From Roseateles aquatilis (GTDB lineage Bacteria; Pseudomonadota; Gammaproteobacteria; Burkholderiales; Burkholderiaceae_C), in assembly GCF_002205645.1 (NCBI RefSeq), contig NZ_NIOF01000002.1, positions 434,001 to 498,000 of the forward strand: 64,000 bases of DNA, in the 5' to 3' direction. How positions within the stretch are numbered: the stretch's first letter is position 1; each line of letters starts with the position of its first letter. Of this stretch, positions 36,953 to 46,697 are shown piece by piece. A program made the translations under genes and the position numbers. The notes below the pieces were generated by a model. It saw nothing but the letters and a program-made list of their open reading frames with translations. It made no database searches and was not told where the DNA came from.

Positions 36953-38014
36953 ATGATCCACCTCTCCACCGACCAGCGCGCGCGCTCGCCGGCCCCTGCG
37001 GCCGACGACGCCGGGCTTGCCGTGGTCCAGGGGCAAGACCTGGCCCCGGATGCACTGACGCTGGCGCTGGAGCGGCATCGGCGCTGGTGCAACGTGCGGC
37101 GCGTGCTGTTGGTGCGCCTGGACGGCGCGGCCGGGGTGCTGGCGTCCACCGCCGCCTTCGCCGCGGTGCGCGAGACCATGCCCTGGGCGCAGTTGACCTT
37201 GCTCGCGGCGCCGGACGCGCTGGCCTTGCGGCCGCACCTGGACGTCGTCGACGAGCTGATGAGTTTCAACGCGCCATGGACCGCCGACGGCGCCGCCGCG
37301 CTGGACGCCGAGCCGGCGACGATGCGGGGCGACGCCGAGATGCACCTCGTGCGCAAGCTGCGGCGCAGTCATTTCGACGCCGCCATCCTGTTCGCGTCCT
37401 CGGCGCAGAGCGCGCTGCCGGGCGCGCTGCTGTGCCGCATGGCGGGCATCCCGCTGACGCTGGCCCATGTGCGGGAACCCGCCCATGGCCTGCTCACCGA
37501 TGCGGCGCCGGACGAAGGGGTGGTGCACGACGATCCGCGCCGGCAACTGGCGCTTGTCGCCCACGTGGGGCTGCGCACGGCGGATGAAGGGCCGCGCTTC
37601 CGCCTGCTTCCCAAGGACGGCCAGCAGGTGCGCGAGGCCCTGCGGCAGGCCGGCCTGGGCGATGGCCAGCGCTATCTGATGGCGTGCCTGGGCGGTGGCG
37701 GCGCGCGGTGCTGCGCTCCGGAGGCGTTCAGCGCCGCCGCCGACGTTCTGCTCGACACCTGGGGCGACGACACAGTCGCCGTCTTCTGCGCCAGGCCTGG
37801 CGACGAAGCGATGTTGCCGGCTGCGCTGGCCGCGATGCGCGCGCGCGCCCTCGTGCTGCCGCAAGGGCTGTCCTGCGGTGAACTCGCGACGCTCGCGGCG
37901 GGCGCCCGCGTGCTGATCGCGGTGGACGACCTGCCGCTGACCCTGGCCGCGGCCGCTGGCGTGCCGGCGGTATTGCCAGGCCAGGCGCTGCGGCGCGAGC
38001 GCGTTCATTCCTGA
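36953..38014 (+). CDS. Glycosyltransferase family 9-like protein
   Basis: A 353-residue protein resembling heptosyltransferase-like GT9 enzymes. It has the RRVLLVRLDGAAGVLASTAAF opening seen in GT9 proteins (their usual start is VLVIRLGALGD-like), and a second Rossmann-type half with YLMACLGGGG and VLIAVDDLPLTLAAAAGVPAV. ATG 36953 follows AGGGAGG at good distance. Catalytic residues typical of LPS heptosyltransferases are not obvious, so the acceptor and sugar are unknown. Confidence 0.7.
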   Translation: MIHLSTDQRARSPAPAADDAGLAVVQGQDLAPDALTLALERHRRWCNVRRVLLVRLDGAAGVLASTAAFAAVRETMPWAQLTLLAAPDALALRPHLDVVDELMSFNAPWTADGAAALDAEPATMRGDAEMHLVRKLRRSHFDAAILFASSAQSALPGALLCRMAGIPLTLAHVREPAHGLLTDAAPDEGVVHDDPRRQLALVAHVGLRTADEGPRFRLLPKDGQQVREALRQAGLGDGQRYLMACLGGGGARCCAPEAFSAAADVLLDTWGDDTVAVFCARPGDEAMLPAALAAMRARALVLPQGLSCGELATLAAGARVLIAVDDLPLTLAAAAGVPAVLPGQALRRERVHS

Positions 38015-38146
38015 CTGGCCGCGCCCGCCGATGGCCGTCCCGTGGTCGCATCCCGAGCGATGAACCACGCCTTCTCGCATCCGGACCTACCGCCGTGGCG
38101 CAGCCCGCGGTGGGTGGCGCCGTAGATCCTTGAGGAAGGACAGGTC

Positions 38147-39037
38147 ATGCCAACAATGCGAGAGATTCCCGCACATCACGTCCCGCATGGCTACGGTCGA
38201 GGGGCAGAGACCGACAGCGACGACTGTATCGAGAGTGAGAACGACCTTCTTGACCAACGGTTGGGCGCGATCCCGCTGAGCGAGGTCGGTCCGCTCGCAT
38301 CGAGATCCGGATCGCAGCGGGACGAGCGACCCGGTGCCTGGGCCCGACATGCCGCCCAGCAGTCGGCGTGGTCGCGCGGCGCGGCGCTCAGGCATCACGC
38401 GGAGCAGGGCCGCGGCCAGCATCGCGTCGTGCCGTCCGCCCCGCACGATCGGGCCGATGCGGCCCTGCGCGCGTATCCGCCGCAGCCTTCCAATGCGGCG
38501 CATGCGGCGTATTCATCGCGTCCTTCGCGTCCTTCGCGTCCGGCGCCGCAGCTGATGCAACATCCGCTGCAGCAGCCCTATCCGCTGCAGCAGCAGTACC
38601 CCATGTACCCGATGTACCCGATGCTGTCGCCTCACGGGGGCTACGCTCCATCGCAGGTCTTCGGACCGTGGTCGCCACAGGCACCGATGCCGGGCATGGC
38701 GTCGCCGGGCTTCGTGTCGATGAACTGCTTCAACGGGCTGGGCTATGGCGCCGCATCCTTCGCTGGGCAAACGGCCTGGCCGGCGTTTCCACCGTGCCAA
38801 CCCTGGGCGATGCCCTGTGGGAGTTGGACGAACGATCTGTCGGGCGTCGCCGGCCTCACGACGGGCAGCTTTCTGGGCGGCCTGGCAGGCGGGGCGTTGG
38901 CGGGCATCGCTGGCGGCGTGATGTCGGGGCTCGGTGCCTTCGCGCAGGGCGCGATGGCTGGCTGGAACTCATGGGCCAGCCCGTGCGGCATGCCGCCATA
39001 CGGCCTCGGCTGCTACAGCCCGCAGATCTGGCGGTGA
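38147..39037 (+). CDS. Low-complexity protein with glycine-zipper C terminus
   Basis: A 296-residue protein I do not recognise. The first 115 residues are charged and His/Arg-rich; about 118-160 is Pro/Gln/Tyr/Met-rich with tandem units (YPMYPMYPM, SRPSRPSRP). The last third has LTTGSFLGGLAGGALAGIAGG, a glycine-zipper-like pattern that often inserts into membranes. ATG 38147 has GAGGAAGGACAGG just upstream. There is no signal peptide. It could be exported by a dedicated system or be envelope-associated; neither is shown. Confidence 0.65.
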   Translation: MPTMREIPAHHVPHGYGRGAETDSDDCIESENDLLDQRLGAIPLSEVGPLASRSGSQRDERPGAWARHAAQQSAWSRGAALRHHAEQGRGQHRVVPSAPHDRADAALRAYPPQPSNAAHAAYSSRPSRPSRPAPQLMQHPLQQPYPLQQQYPMYPMYPMLSPHGGYAPSQVFGPWSPQAPMPGMASPGFVSMNCFNGLGYGAASFAGQTAWPAFPPCQPWAMPCGSWTNDLSGVAGLTTGSFLGGLAGGALAGIAGGVMSGLGAFAQGAMAGWNSWASPCGMPPYGLGCYSPQIWR

Positions 39038-39333
39038 AGGCTGTCGACCCCTCGCCGACGCATCGAGTCGAGGGTCCCTGCGGAAGACCCTGATCCGCAC
39101 CGCGTCCGTGGGCCATTTCTCCAGTCGGCGGTGTCCCGGAAACCGGTGCGAAATCGTCACGGGACGTAGCGCCGGGCACATGTCTTGCCGAGGCTTCCGG
39201 GCCACGCGACACGCGTTGGGAAGGTTCCGGAGAGCCTCCTCCCGCGTGCCGGATCTCGTCTCATCCCGAGCCGATCCATGCGTGAGCGGGACCGAGTTTT
39301 TCGATGACTTGTCTTCACCACAGGAGGTTCTTC

Positions 39334-39669
39334 ATGCACCTGCGCAAGCTCGCCTGGGCTGTGCCGCTGCTGTTGGCCGCGACCGCGGCCCAGGCGGAGG
39401 GCTCCGGCAGTTTCCTGGAGGGTGCCAAGCTCGCCGCGCTGGTCCGTCCGGAGGCCGCGGCCCCGTCGAACAGCCCTCCCCATGATCCGGTCGACGCCAG
39501 AACCGCTGCGTCCAGCAAGGCGTTCGCCCCGTCGCCGACGACGGTGTCGGCCCTGTCCCTGGATGTGGCCGACAGCGCCGGCAAACGGCCCGAGATCCGC
39601 AACGTGCTCACCCTGGTGGCCGCCCTGGCGCTGGTGGGCTGGATCCAGCGCCGGCGTCCGGATGCCTGA
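39334..39669 (+). CDS. Exported small protein with PEP-CTERM-like tail
   Basis: A 111-residue protein with a signal peptide (MHLRKLAWAVPLLLAATAAQA/EG) and a C-terminal helix NVLTLVAALALVGWIQRRRPDA preceded by KRPEI. This resembles the PEP-CTERM anchor pattern (Pro-Glu-Pro, hydrophobic helix, Arg-rich end), but the second Pro is replaced by Ile. AGGAGG lies about 8 nt upstream of ATG 39334. PEP-CTERM proteins are handled by exosortase in many betaproteobacteria. No exosortase is in the window, so the class is tentative. Confidence 0.65.
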   Translation: MHLRKLAWAVPLLLAATAAQAEGSGSFLEGAKLAALVRPEAAAPSNSPPHDPVDARTAASSKAFAPSPTTVSALSLDVADSAGKRPEIRNVLTLVAALALVGWIQRRRPDA

Positions 39670-40153
39670 CGCAGGCAGTTCCGGCCGGCGGTCCCCGACC
39701 GCTCACAGGCACCGGCGCGGTTCGACAACCGCTTCCCGGTGCCGATTCATTTCCGCGTCGCCCCTGGCGTCGCCAACACCCCCGCACCGCTTCGAGCGCA
39801 CCTGCCCAGGCGCATGAGAGCGAGCGAGTTGTTCGACATGCGATTGGTTGAACGCGATCGGCGGGGCGATGAAATCGTCGATTGGAATATTTTTCAAATC
39901 GAATCGACGATGGGGGCTGGCAAGAAGTCGTCTTGCTGCAAGAATGAGTTATGGAGGTTCAGCGAACATTTTTCACGAAGACTGAGCCGATGGTGAAGGT
40001 GACCCGGGAGGCCGGCCGCGCAGGGACCGGACGGACACCGTCACAAGATGATGCAAACAATCGGGCGCGTGCTTGCAAGCCGTCGTTCCAGGGCTGCCGA
40101 TCCGCGATCCGGACGGCGCCCGGCGGCCGCGCCCCACAACCAAGGATGTACCG
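39670..40153. other. AT-rich promoter region of the sigma-54 activator gene
   Basis: About 480 bases without a supported gene. Between 39870 and 39960 the sequence is clearly AT-rich for this genome and holds a perfect 10-bp dyad (39874-39911). It likely carries regulatory sites for the gene at 40154. Confidence 0.5.
39874..39911. promoter_or_regulatory. Perfect 10-bp dyad with AT-rich spacer
   Basis: ATCGTCGATT at 39874-39883 and AATCGACGAT at 39902-39911 flank an 18-bp AT-rich spacer. There is no T-run for termination. It lies about 240 bp before the response regulator start and looks like an operator or a DNA-bending site. Confidence 0.45.
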
Positions 40154-41611
<1,458 letters not shown>

Positions 41612-41816
41612 TCCCTTCGAGGGCGCCTTGCCGCCGCGTCCCAAGGCGCTCGGTTCCTGGAGGCTGAGCACGGGCTCTCCATGGGGCATGGGCATGCCCG
41701 CCAGGATCCCCATGCGCCATTCCGGCCCGATCGCCGCTCGCTGACCGTGGGCCTGGGCTTGCTGCCTTGTCTGCCTCGGCATGCGGCCTGCCTTGCGAAG
41801 GCAAGGAGGGCGCCTC

Positions 41817-43022
41817 ATGTCGCTGCGTTGGGTATCCGATCGCGAGCCGGGCCTGCGCCGGCTGCGCGCCGCCAAGGGCTTCCGTTATGTCGATGCGTCG
41901 GGGAGCCCGGTGCGCGACGGCGACACGCTGCGCCGCATCCGCGCGCTGGCGATCCCGCCGGCCTACGTCGATGTCTGGATCTGCGCGCGCCAGGACGGAC
42001 ACATCCAGGCCACCGCCCGAGATGCGCGCGGTCGCAAGCAATACCGGTATCACGCCGACTGGATGGCGCTGCGGGGCGAGAACAAGTTCGGGCTGCTGCT
42101 CGACTTCGGCCAGCGCCTGCCGCGCCTGCGCCGTCAGGTGCAACGCCGGCTGAGCGACGGCGGCCTCGACCGGGAGCGCGTCATCGCCGCGCTGGTGCGC
42201 TTGCTCGACCGGACCTGGATGCGCATCGGCCATCGCGAGTACGCGCGCAGCAATGGTTCCTATGGCCTGAGCACGTTGCTGTGCCGCCATGTGAAGGTGA
42301 AGGGCGATGCACTGGTGCTGACCTTCACGGGCAAGAGCGGCGTGCGCCATCAACTCGCACTGCGCGACGAGCGCATCGCCGCGCTGGTGCGCCGCTGCCG
42401 CGATCTGCCAGGCAAGGAGCTGTTCGGCTACGAGGACGGGCAGGGCGAGGCCCGTCGCATCGACGCCTCCGATGTCAACGACTGGTTGGGCGAGGTCGGC
42501 GGTCCGACCTGCAGCGCGAAGGTCTTCCGCACCTGGCATGCGAGCGTGCTCGCGCTCGATCTGCTGCGGGCGCACGCGCGGGCGGGCACCGCGCCGGTCG
42601 ACGCGGCGAAGGGCACGATCCAGGAGGTGGCGAGCCGCCTCGGCAACACGGTGGCGGTGTGCCGCAAGTCCTACATTCATCCCGCCGTGCTGGAGTGGGC
42701 GCAATCGGACCGGCTCGGCGCGCTGCCGGATCAGCCATGGATGAAGGCGCCGCCCGCGGGCGCGGGCCTGAGCATGGCGGAGCGTCGCCTGATGGGGCTG
42801 ATGCGGACGCAGCCCCAGGTATCGGTGGCTACGCCTGCGCCGGCGCCGGTGTCGCGGGCAGCGGCGGATGCGGCACGGCCGGCACGGCGCCCCTCGGCGT
42901 CGTCGCCCGCGGGCCGGTCGCCGCGTTCTCGCTCGGCGCGCTCGCCGCGTCGTGCGCCGCGAGCCGCGACGCCGTCGCGTGAAGATTCAACAGGTGATCG
43001 GCCAGCGACGTCCAGTCGCTGA
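41817..43022 (+). CDS. DNA topoisomerase IB
   Basis: A 401-residue bacterial (poxvirus-type) topoisomerase IB, which relaxes supercoils through a 3'-phosphotyrosine. The core (about 1-300) includes the catalytic Arg/Lys region (RDARGRKQYRYHADW, TGKSGVRHQL), FRTWHAS and the Tyr in CRKSYIHPAVLEW (about 286). The C-terminal 65 residues are Ser/Arg/Pro-rich and lie in DNA that also encodes the opposite-strand GmhB-like tail (194-bp overlap). ATG 41817 has AGGAGG 8 nt upstream. It is transcribed alone. Confidence 0.93.
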   Translation: MSLRWVSDREPGLRRLRAAKGFRYVDASGSPVRDGDTLRRIRALAIPPAYVDVWICARQDGHIQATARDARGRKQYRYHADWMALRGENKFGLLLDFGQRLPRLRRQVQRRLSDGGLDRERVIAALVRLLDRTWMRIGHREYARSNGSYGLSTLLCRHVKVKGDALVLTFTGKSGVRHQLALRDERIAALVRRCRDLPGKELFGYEDGQGEARRIDASDVNDWLGEVGGPTCSAKVFRTWHASVLALDLLRAHARAGTAPVDAAKGTIQEVASRLGNTVAVCRKSYIHPAVLEWAQSDRLGALPDQPWMKAPPAGAGLSMAERRLMGLMRTQPQVSVATPAPAPVSRAAADAARPARRPSASSPAGRSPRSRSARSPRRAPRAATPSREDSTGDRPATSSR

Positions 43023-43635
43023 AGACCGCGTCGGGCTCGCGCAGCGGCGAGCGGCGCCAGGCCGTTTCCGCGCCGGTGTCCAGCAGCAGGCCGCCGGTGC
43101 CGGCGCGATGGCCGGCCTCGACGTCGTCCAGCATGTCGCCGACCATCCATGACCGGGCCAGGTCCAGGCCGTGCGCGCGCGCGGCGCGGACCAGCATGCC
43201 CGGCGCCGGCTTGCGGCACAGGCAGGCCGGACGGCCTTGCGCGTCGGGGGCATGCGGGCAGACGGCCACGTCGTCGATGGCGACGCCGAAGTCGTCCTTC
43301 AGCCGGCGTAGCAGCGCGCCCTGCAGATGCGCGAACTGGGCGCGCGTGAAGGCGCCGCGGGCGATGCCGCTTTCGTTGGTGACGATCACCAGCGCCAGGC
43401 CGGCGCTCTGCAGTCGCGCCAGCGCCTCGCCCGCGCCGGGCACCAGCCGCAACCGCGCGGCATCGGCGAGCGGGGCGATCGTGTCGGACGGCTCGGGCGC
43501 CAGCAGCGTGCCGTCCTTGTCGAGGAAGACGCAGGCCCGCAGCGACGCCGGCGACGCGGCATCGCGACGTTCCTGGGCCAAGCCCAGGTCGTGGATCGAG
43601 ATCGTGCCCAGCGGGGCGTCGAGCCACGCGCTCAT
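42829..43635 (-). CDS. HAD phosphatase, GmhB-like (D,D-heptose 1,7-bisphosphate phosphatase family)
   Basis: A 268-residue HAD-IIIA phosphatase. The catalytic DxD is in ACVFLDKDGTLLAP (Asp 39 and 41); TNESGIARG gives motif II; the zinc-type loop CPHAPDAQGRPACLCRKP (C126, H128, C138, C140) is typical of GmhB; and motif IV-like MVGDMLDDVEAG follows. ATG 43635 is the conserved start. The C-terminal about 60 residues are Ala/Pro-rich and overlap the topoisomerase gene tail on the other strand by 194 bp. GmhB acts in LPS core heptose synthesis; related HAD enzymes act on histidinol or other phosphates, so the substrate is a family inference. Confidence 0.85.
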   Translation of the reverse strand: MSAWLDAPLGTISIHDLGLAQERRDAASPASLRACVFLDKDGTLLAPEPSDTIAPLADAARLRLVPGAGEALARLQSAGLALVIVTNESGIARGAFTRAQFAHLQGALLRRLKDDFGVAIDDVAVCPHAPDAQGRPACLCRKPAPGMLVRAARAHGLDLARSWMVGDMLDDVEAGHRAGTGGLLLDTGAETAWRRSPLREPDAVFSDWTSLADHLLNLHATASRLAAHDAASAPSENAATGPRATTPRGAVPAVPHPPLPATPAPAQA

Positions 43636-43696
43636 GCGCCGCCCTTCGCGTGACCTTTCACGCGACCCTTCGTGTCGCCTTCCGCCGGGGCCGCGC

Positions 43697-44227
43697 TCAT
43701 CGCGGCAGGCCCATGCCGGCACGCGGCATCGCGGCGACGTAGGCGGCGCGTCGCGAGCGCGCCGCCAGGCCGCCCGGGTCGTCGCGGCGTCCACCGCCTT
43801 GCGAGGGGTCCATCATCGGCCCCCCCTCGCGGTCGCCCGGGGTCAGGTGCACGCCACGCGGCGGCGGCAGCAGTTCGGCCAGCCGGTCCAGCGTGCGCCG
43901 CACGTCCAGCGGCTTGGCCCACAACTCGAGGAAACCGACGCCGACCGCGTCGAAGTCGGAATCGGCCGTCACGGCGATCGCCGGCACCTGCGCCCAGCCA
44001 CGCCGCATGCGCAGCAGCTTCAGCAGGTCGGAGCCGTGGCAGTCCGGCAGGTTCAGGTCGACCAGCAGCAGCGCCGGCAGCATCCGGGCGCTCATCCGCC
44101 ACGCGGGCATGCCGGCTTCGGCGACGTGCAGGCGCAGGTCGCGGCGCTGCTCGAACATCGCCTCCATCACGATGACGTTGAGGGGGCTGTCCTCGATGTA
44201 CAGCACCGTGGTGAGACCGTCGTTCAT
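43697..44227 (-). CDS. Response regulator receiver protein
   Basis: A 176-residue receiver-only response regulator. VLYIEDSPLNVIVMEAMF holds the acidic pocket, LLLVDLNLPDCHGSDLL the phosphoacceptor Asp, VTADSD the Thr region and LWAKPLD the conserved Lys. The last 50 residues form a Gly/Arg-rich tail without a DNA-binding domain, so it probably acts through protein contact. It lies 61 bp upstream of the GmhB-like gene on the same strand. AAGGAG sits about 9 nt upstream of ATG 44227. Confidence 0.88.
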   Translation of the reverse strand: MNDGLTTVLYIEDSPLNVIVMEAMFEQRRDLRLHVAEAGMPAWRMSARMLPALLLVDLNLPDCHGSDLLKLLRMRRGWAQVPAIAVTADSDFDAVGVGFLELWAKPLDVRRTLDRLAELLPPPRGVHLTPGDREGGPMMDPSQGGGRRDDPGGLAARSRRAAYVAAMPRAGMGLPR

Positions 44228-44508
44228 CGATGCACTCCTTCCCTGTCCTTGTGAATTGGTCGGGAGGCAGGGCAAGAGACATGCCCGACCTTCCCCCACA
44301 TCCTGGGGACATTGAGGTACCGCCGTGTTACCGCCGGATGGCCCGGACGTCAACGTTCCCGACATCTCGCCCGAGGTGGCGTCAGGGGTTCTCCGCAGCG
44401 GATGGCGCGGCGGCTTCGCGGGCCGGAAAGGCCGGGCGGTCGATGGGTACGAGGCTTGCCTTCGACAGGTTGTCTGCCGATCCACCGCCCCCTCGCAAGG
44501 AGCCCGAC

Positions 44509-44997
44509 ATGGCCCTCTCCACCCCACGATCCGACGACGATCATCCGACCAGCTTCGGCGTCCACAAGCCGGTGGACCATCTGGTCATCAGCTTCCCGAC
44601 CGCCGCCGAGGCAGGACAGGCCCGCGCCGCGTTCAGCGCCCTCGGCATCGCCGAGGCCGACCTGCATGCCTTCACCGATCGCGAGATGGTCGATCGCGTG
44701 GCCGAGGACCTCAAGCGGGCCAGCCCGCTGGCCTCGATCGGGCAGGAGGTCAACCTGCTGCGCAGCCATGGCGAGCTGGCCGAACGCGGCTACCACTTCC
44801 TGGTCGTCAAGGCGAAGAACGACGACCACGCCCGCGAGATCGCGGAGATCGCGCGCCGCAACCACGCCGAGCGCGCCCAGTACTACGGCCACTTCATCAT
44901 CGAGGCGATGCTCGAGCCCGAAGGTGGCCGGCCGCAGGTGGCGGAGTCCCCGCATCGCGGGCTCGATACCCATCCCAAACCCCCGCTACCGCGTTGA
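44509..44997 (+). CDS. Unrecognised conserved-looking protein, possible general-stress (YfiT-like) fold
   Basis: A 162-residue cytoplasmic protein starting MALSTPRSDDDHPTSFGV. Alternating hydrophobic stretches (DHLVISFPTAAEAGQA, HFLVVKAKNDDHAREIA) suggest a small alpha/beta fold with two related halves. I do not recognise the family; the label of fold is weak. AAGGAG lies 6 nt upstream of ATG 44509. It is followed by DUF883 and YqjE-like genes on the same strand. Confidence 0.65.
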   Translation: MALSTPRSDDDHPTSFGVHKPVDHLVISFPTAAEAGQARAAFSALGIAEADLHAFTDREMVDRVAEDLKRASPLASIGQEVNLLRSHGELAERGYHFLVVKAKNDDHAREIAEIARRNHAERAQYYGHFIIEAMLEPEGGRPQVAESPHRGLDTHPKPPLPR

Positions 44998-45161
44998 GGG
45001 GCACCGCCCCCCCTCGCGTCCGTCCCGGGGTCGGCAAGACCCGGGCCGGCTGGACACCGCCCCGATGCGGACGCATGCTGGCGCCGCCTCCCGTGGGGCA
45101 CGCCGCTTGCCGTTCACCGACCCACCCCCTCCGCCATCCGGCATCACGAAAGGACACGAAC

Positions 45162-45554
45162 ATGAGCACCACGCCCAACAACGAGAAGAGCGACAAGGCT
45201 GTTCCGTTCACCACCACCGAAGACGCGGTCAAGGCCGGCCATGTGCCCGCGAACGGCACGTCGGCGACGACCTCGGCCGCATCGAGCACCGCGGGCGTGG
45301 ACCTCGTGAACCGCGTCGCCGAGAAGGCGCACGCCACGATCGACCGCCTCGCCACGCAGGCGACCCCCGCGGTGCAGCATTTGCAGAAAAGCCTGGAGGA
45401 CACCAACGAGCTGCTGCACGAGCGCGCCGATCGCCTGCGCACGACCGGCAACGAGTGGTGCGACGGTCTGCGCACCAGCGTGCGCGAGCATCCGCTGGCC
45501 GCCATCGGCACGGCGCTGGCGGTGGGCCTGCTGATCGCCCGCCTGACGCGCTGA
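45162..45554 (+). CDS. DUF883/YqjD-ElaB family membrane protein
   Basis: A 130-residue protein with an N-terminal Thr/Ser/Ala-rich, helix-forming region and a C-terminal membrane anchor VREHPLAAIGTALAVGLLIARLTR in part (HPLAAIGTALAVGLLIARL). This matches YqjD/ElaB-type proteins, which tether ribosomes or stabilise membranes in stationary phase in E. coli. AAGGA lies about 8 nt upstream of ATG 45162. It precedes YqjE- and a third small membrane gene, as in the E. coli yqjDE arrangement. Confidence 0.85.
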   Translation: MSTTPNNEKSDKAVPFTTTEDAVKAGHVPANGTSATTSAASSTAGVDLVNRVAEKAHATIDRLATQATPAVQHLQKSLEDTNELLHERADRLRTTGNEWCDGLRTSVREHPLAAIGTALAVGLLIARLTR

Positions 45555-45568
45555 GCACGGCGCGTCCC

Positions 45569-46099
45569 ATGAGCGAAGGCACCACCGCTTCGTCCGCCGC
45601 CGCCGCCGGGGCGGACGGGGGCTTCCCGCCACCGCCGCCGCCACCGGGAAGCGGCCCGTCGATCCCGGGCGGCGGCGGGCCCGCGTCTCCGACGGACGCG
45701 GGCTGGCTGGGCGACCTCGGCGGCATGGCGCGCGCCGCGCGCGGCATGCTGTCGGGCCGGTTGCTGCTGCTGGCGCTGGAACTGCGCCGCGCCCGCCACG
45801 GCCTGGTCAGCCTGCTGATCCTGACGGTGGTGGCCGCGATCGCCGGCGCCACGGCCTGGATCGCGTTGTGGGCGGGCCTGGCCGCGCTGGCGGTGCAGTT
45901 CGGCCTGAGCTGGCCCTGGGCCTGCGCCGCGGTGCTGGGCGCCAACCTGCTGCTGTTGCTGTGGGTCGTCGCCGCGATGAAGGCCCTGACGCCGATGCTG
46001 GCGCTGCCCGCGTCTCGCCGCCAGTTCCACTGGCTGTTCAACGATCCGATGGATCCTGAGGAACCGACCGCCGATGGCCGCACCGCAACACCGACCTGA
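45569..46099 (+). CDS. YqjE-like/phage holin superfamily III membrane protein
   Basis: A 176-residue membrane protein. A Pro-rich N-terminal segment is followed by an amphipathic region and two hydrophobic helices (about 82-105 and 108-130). The layout matches the YqjE/phage-holin-3_6 family and its neighbour YqjD-like gene. It starts 14 bp after the DUF883 stop. Function is unknown beyond membrane association. Confidence 0.78.
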   Translation: MSEGTTASSAAAAGADGGFPPPPPPPGSGPSIPGGGGPASPTDAGWLGDLGGMARAARGMLSGRLLLLALELRRARHGLVSLLILTVVAAIAGATAWIALWAGLAALAVQFGLSWPWACAAVLGANLLLLLWVVAAMKALTPMLALPASRRQFHWLFNDPMDPEEPTADGRTATPT

Positions 46100-46622
46100 T
46101 CCGCGCAGGACTCCCGTGGCGCCCGACCTCCCGGACCTGCCCGAGACGCTGGAGGACCTGACGCTGCGCATCGAGATGGCCGAGTTGCGCGTGGTGCGCC
46201 GCGACCTTGAATTCCATACCCATTGGGACTCGTTGCAACTGCGCGGCAAGGCCGCGCTCGCTCCCAGCCACTGGTTGCTGCCGGCGCTGGGCACCGGGGC
46301 GAGCTGGCTGTTCTGGCGCCTGATCCGGCGCCGGCCGCGCCGGCATGGTCGCGGCTCGGGGCAGGGCCGTCGCGACCATTCGCTGCATGCCGCGCAGGAT
46401 GCACAGGCGCATCGCGAGGGCGATGCTGGTGGCGCTGGCGGCGATGCCGCGCGGCCGGAACTCGGCACGCTGCAACTGCTGACGATGTTGTGGAGCTTCA
46501 TGCCGACGCGGTTGCGTGGGCAACTGGGGCCGGACATGACGCAGATGTTGCTGGGCGTGATCGCGGGCTTCATCCAGGGGCGCAAGCAGCAGCGCAAGGA
46601 CCGGGACGCGGCCGAGGCCTAG
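46074..46622 (+). CDS. Third gene of the YqjD/YqjE-like group, unknown function
   Basis: A 182-residue protein with one short hydrophobic segment (about 66-82, HWLLPALGTGASWLFWRL) and charged flanks; the C-terminal half has LGTLQLLTMLWSF and LGVIAGFIQGRKQQRK. It overlaps the YqjE-like gene by 26 bp if ATG 46074 is used. GTG 46116 with AGGA just upstream is a possible start after the previous stop. No family is certain; a position matching YqjK is suggested by order. Confidence 0.65.
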   Translation: MAAPQHRPDPRRTPVAPDLPDLPETLEDLTLRIEMAELRVVRRDLEFHTHWDSLQLRGKAALAPSHWLLPALGTGASWLFWRLIRRRPRRHGRGSGQGRRDHSLHAAQDAQAHREGDAGGAGGDAARPELGTLQLLTMLWSFMPTRLRGQLGPDMTQMLLGVIAGFIQGRKQQRKDRDAAEA

Positions 46623-46658
46623 GCGCCGCATGGCGAAGCCCAGGTCCGGGCCTCGCAG

Positions 46659-46695
46659 CCAGGGACCGGGCCGCGGCAAGCGACCCGGTCCCTGG
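46659..46695. terminator. Perfect 12-bp hairpin between convergent genes
   Basis: CCAGGGACCGGG and CCCGGTCCCTGG pair perfectly with a 13-base loop. It lies between the stop at 46622 and the leftward stop at 46698, and probably ends both transcripts despite lacking a long T-run. Confidence 0.65.
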
Positions 46696-46697
46696 GC

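Noticed and set aside
39917-39938. Sigma-54 promoter-like TGGCAAG...TTGCT near the AT-rich region
   Set aside because: The spacing between the GG and GC elements is 16 instead of 12 bases, so it cannot be a normal -24/-12 promoter.
39739-39996. Possible 85-residue gene before the sigma-54 activator
   Set aside because: Contains the dyad and AT-rich promoter-like sequence, lacks a Shine-Dalgarno and shows no family motif.
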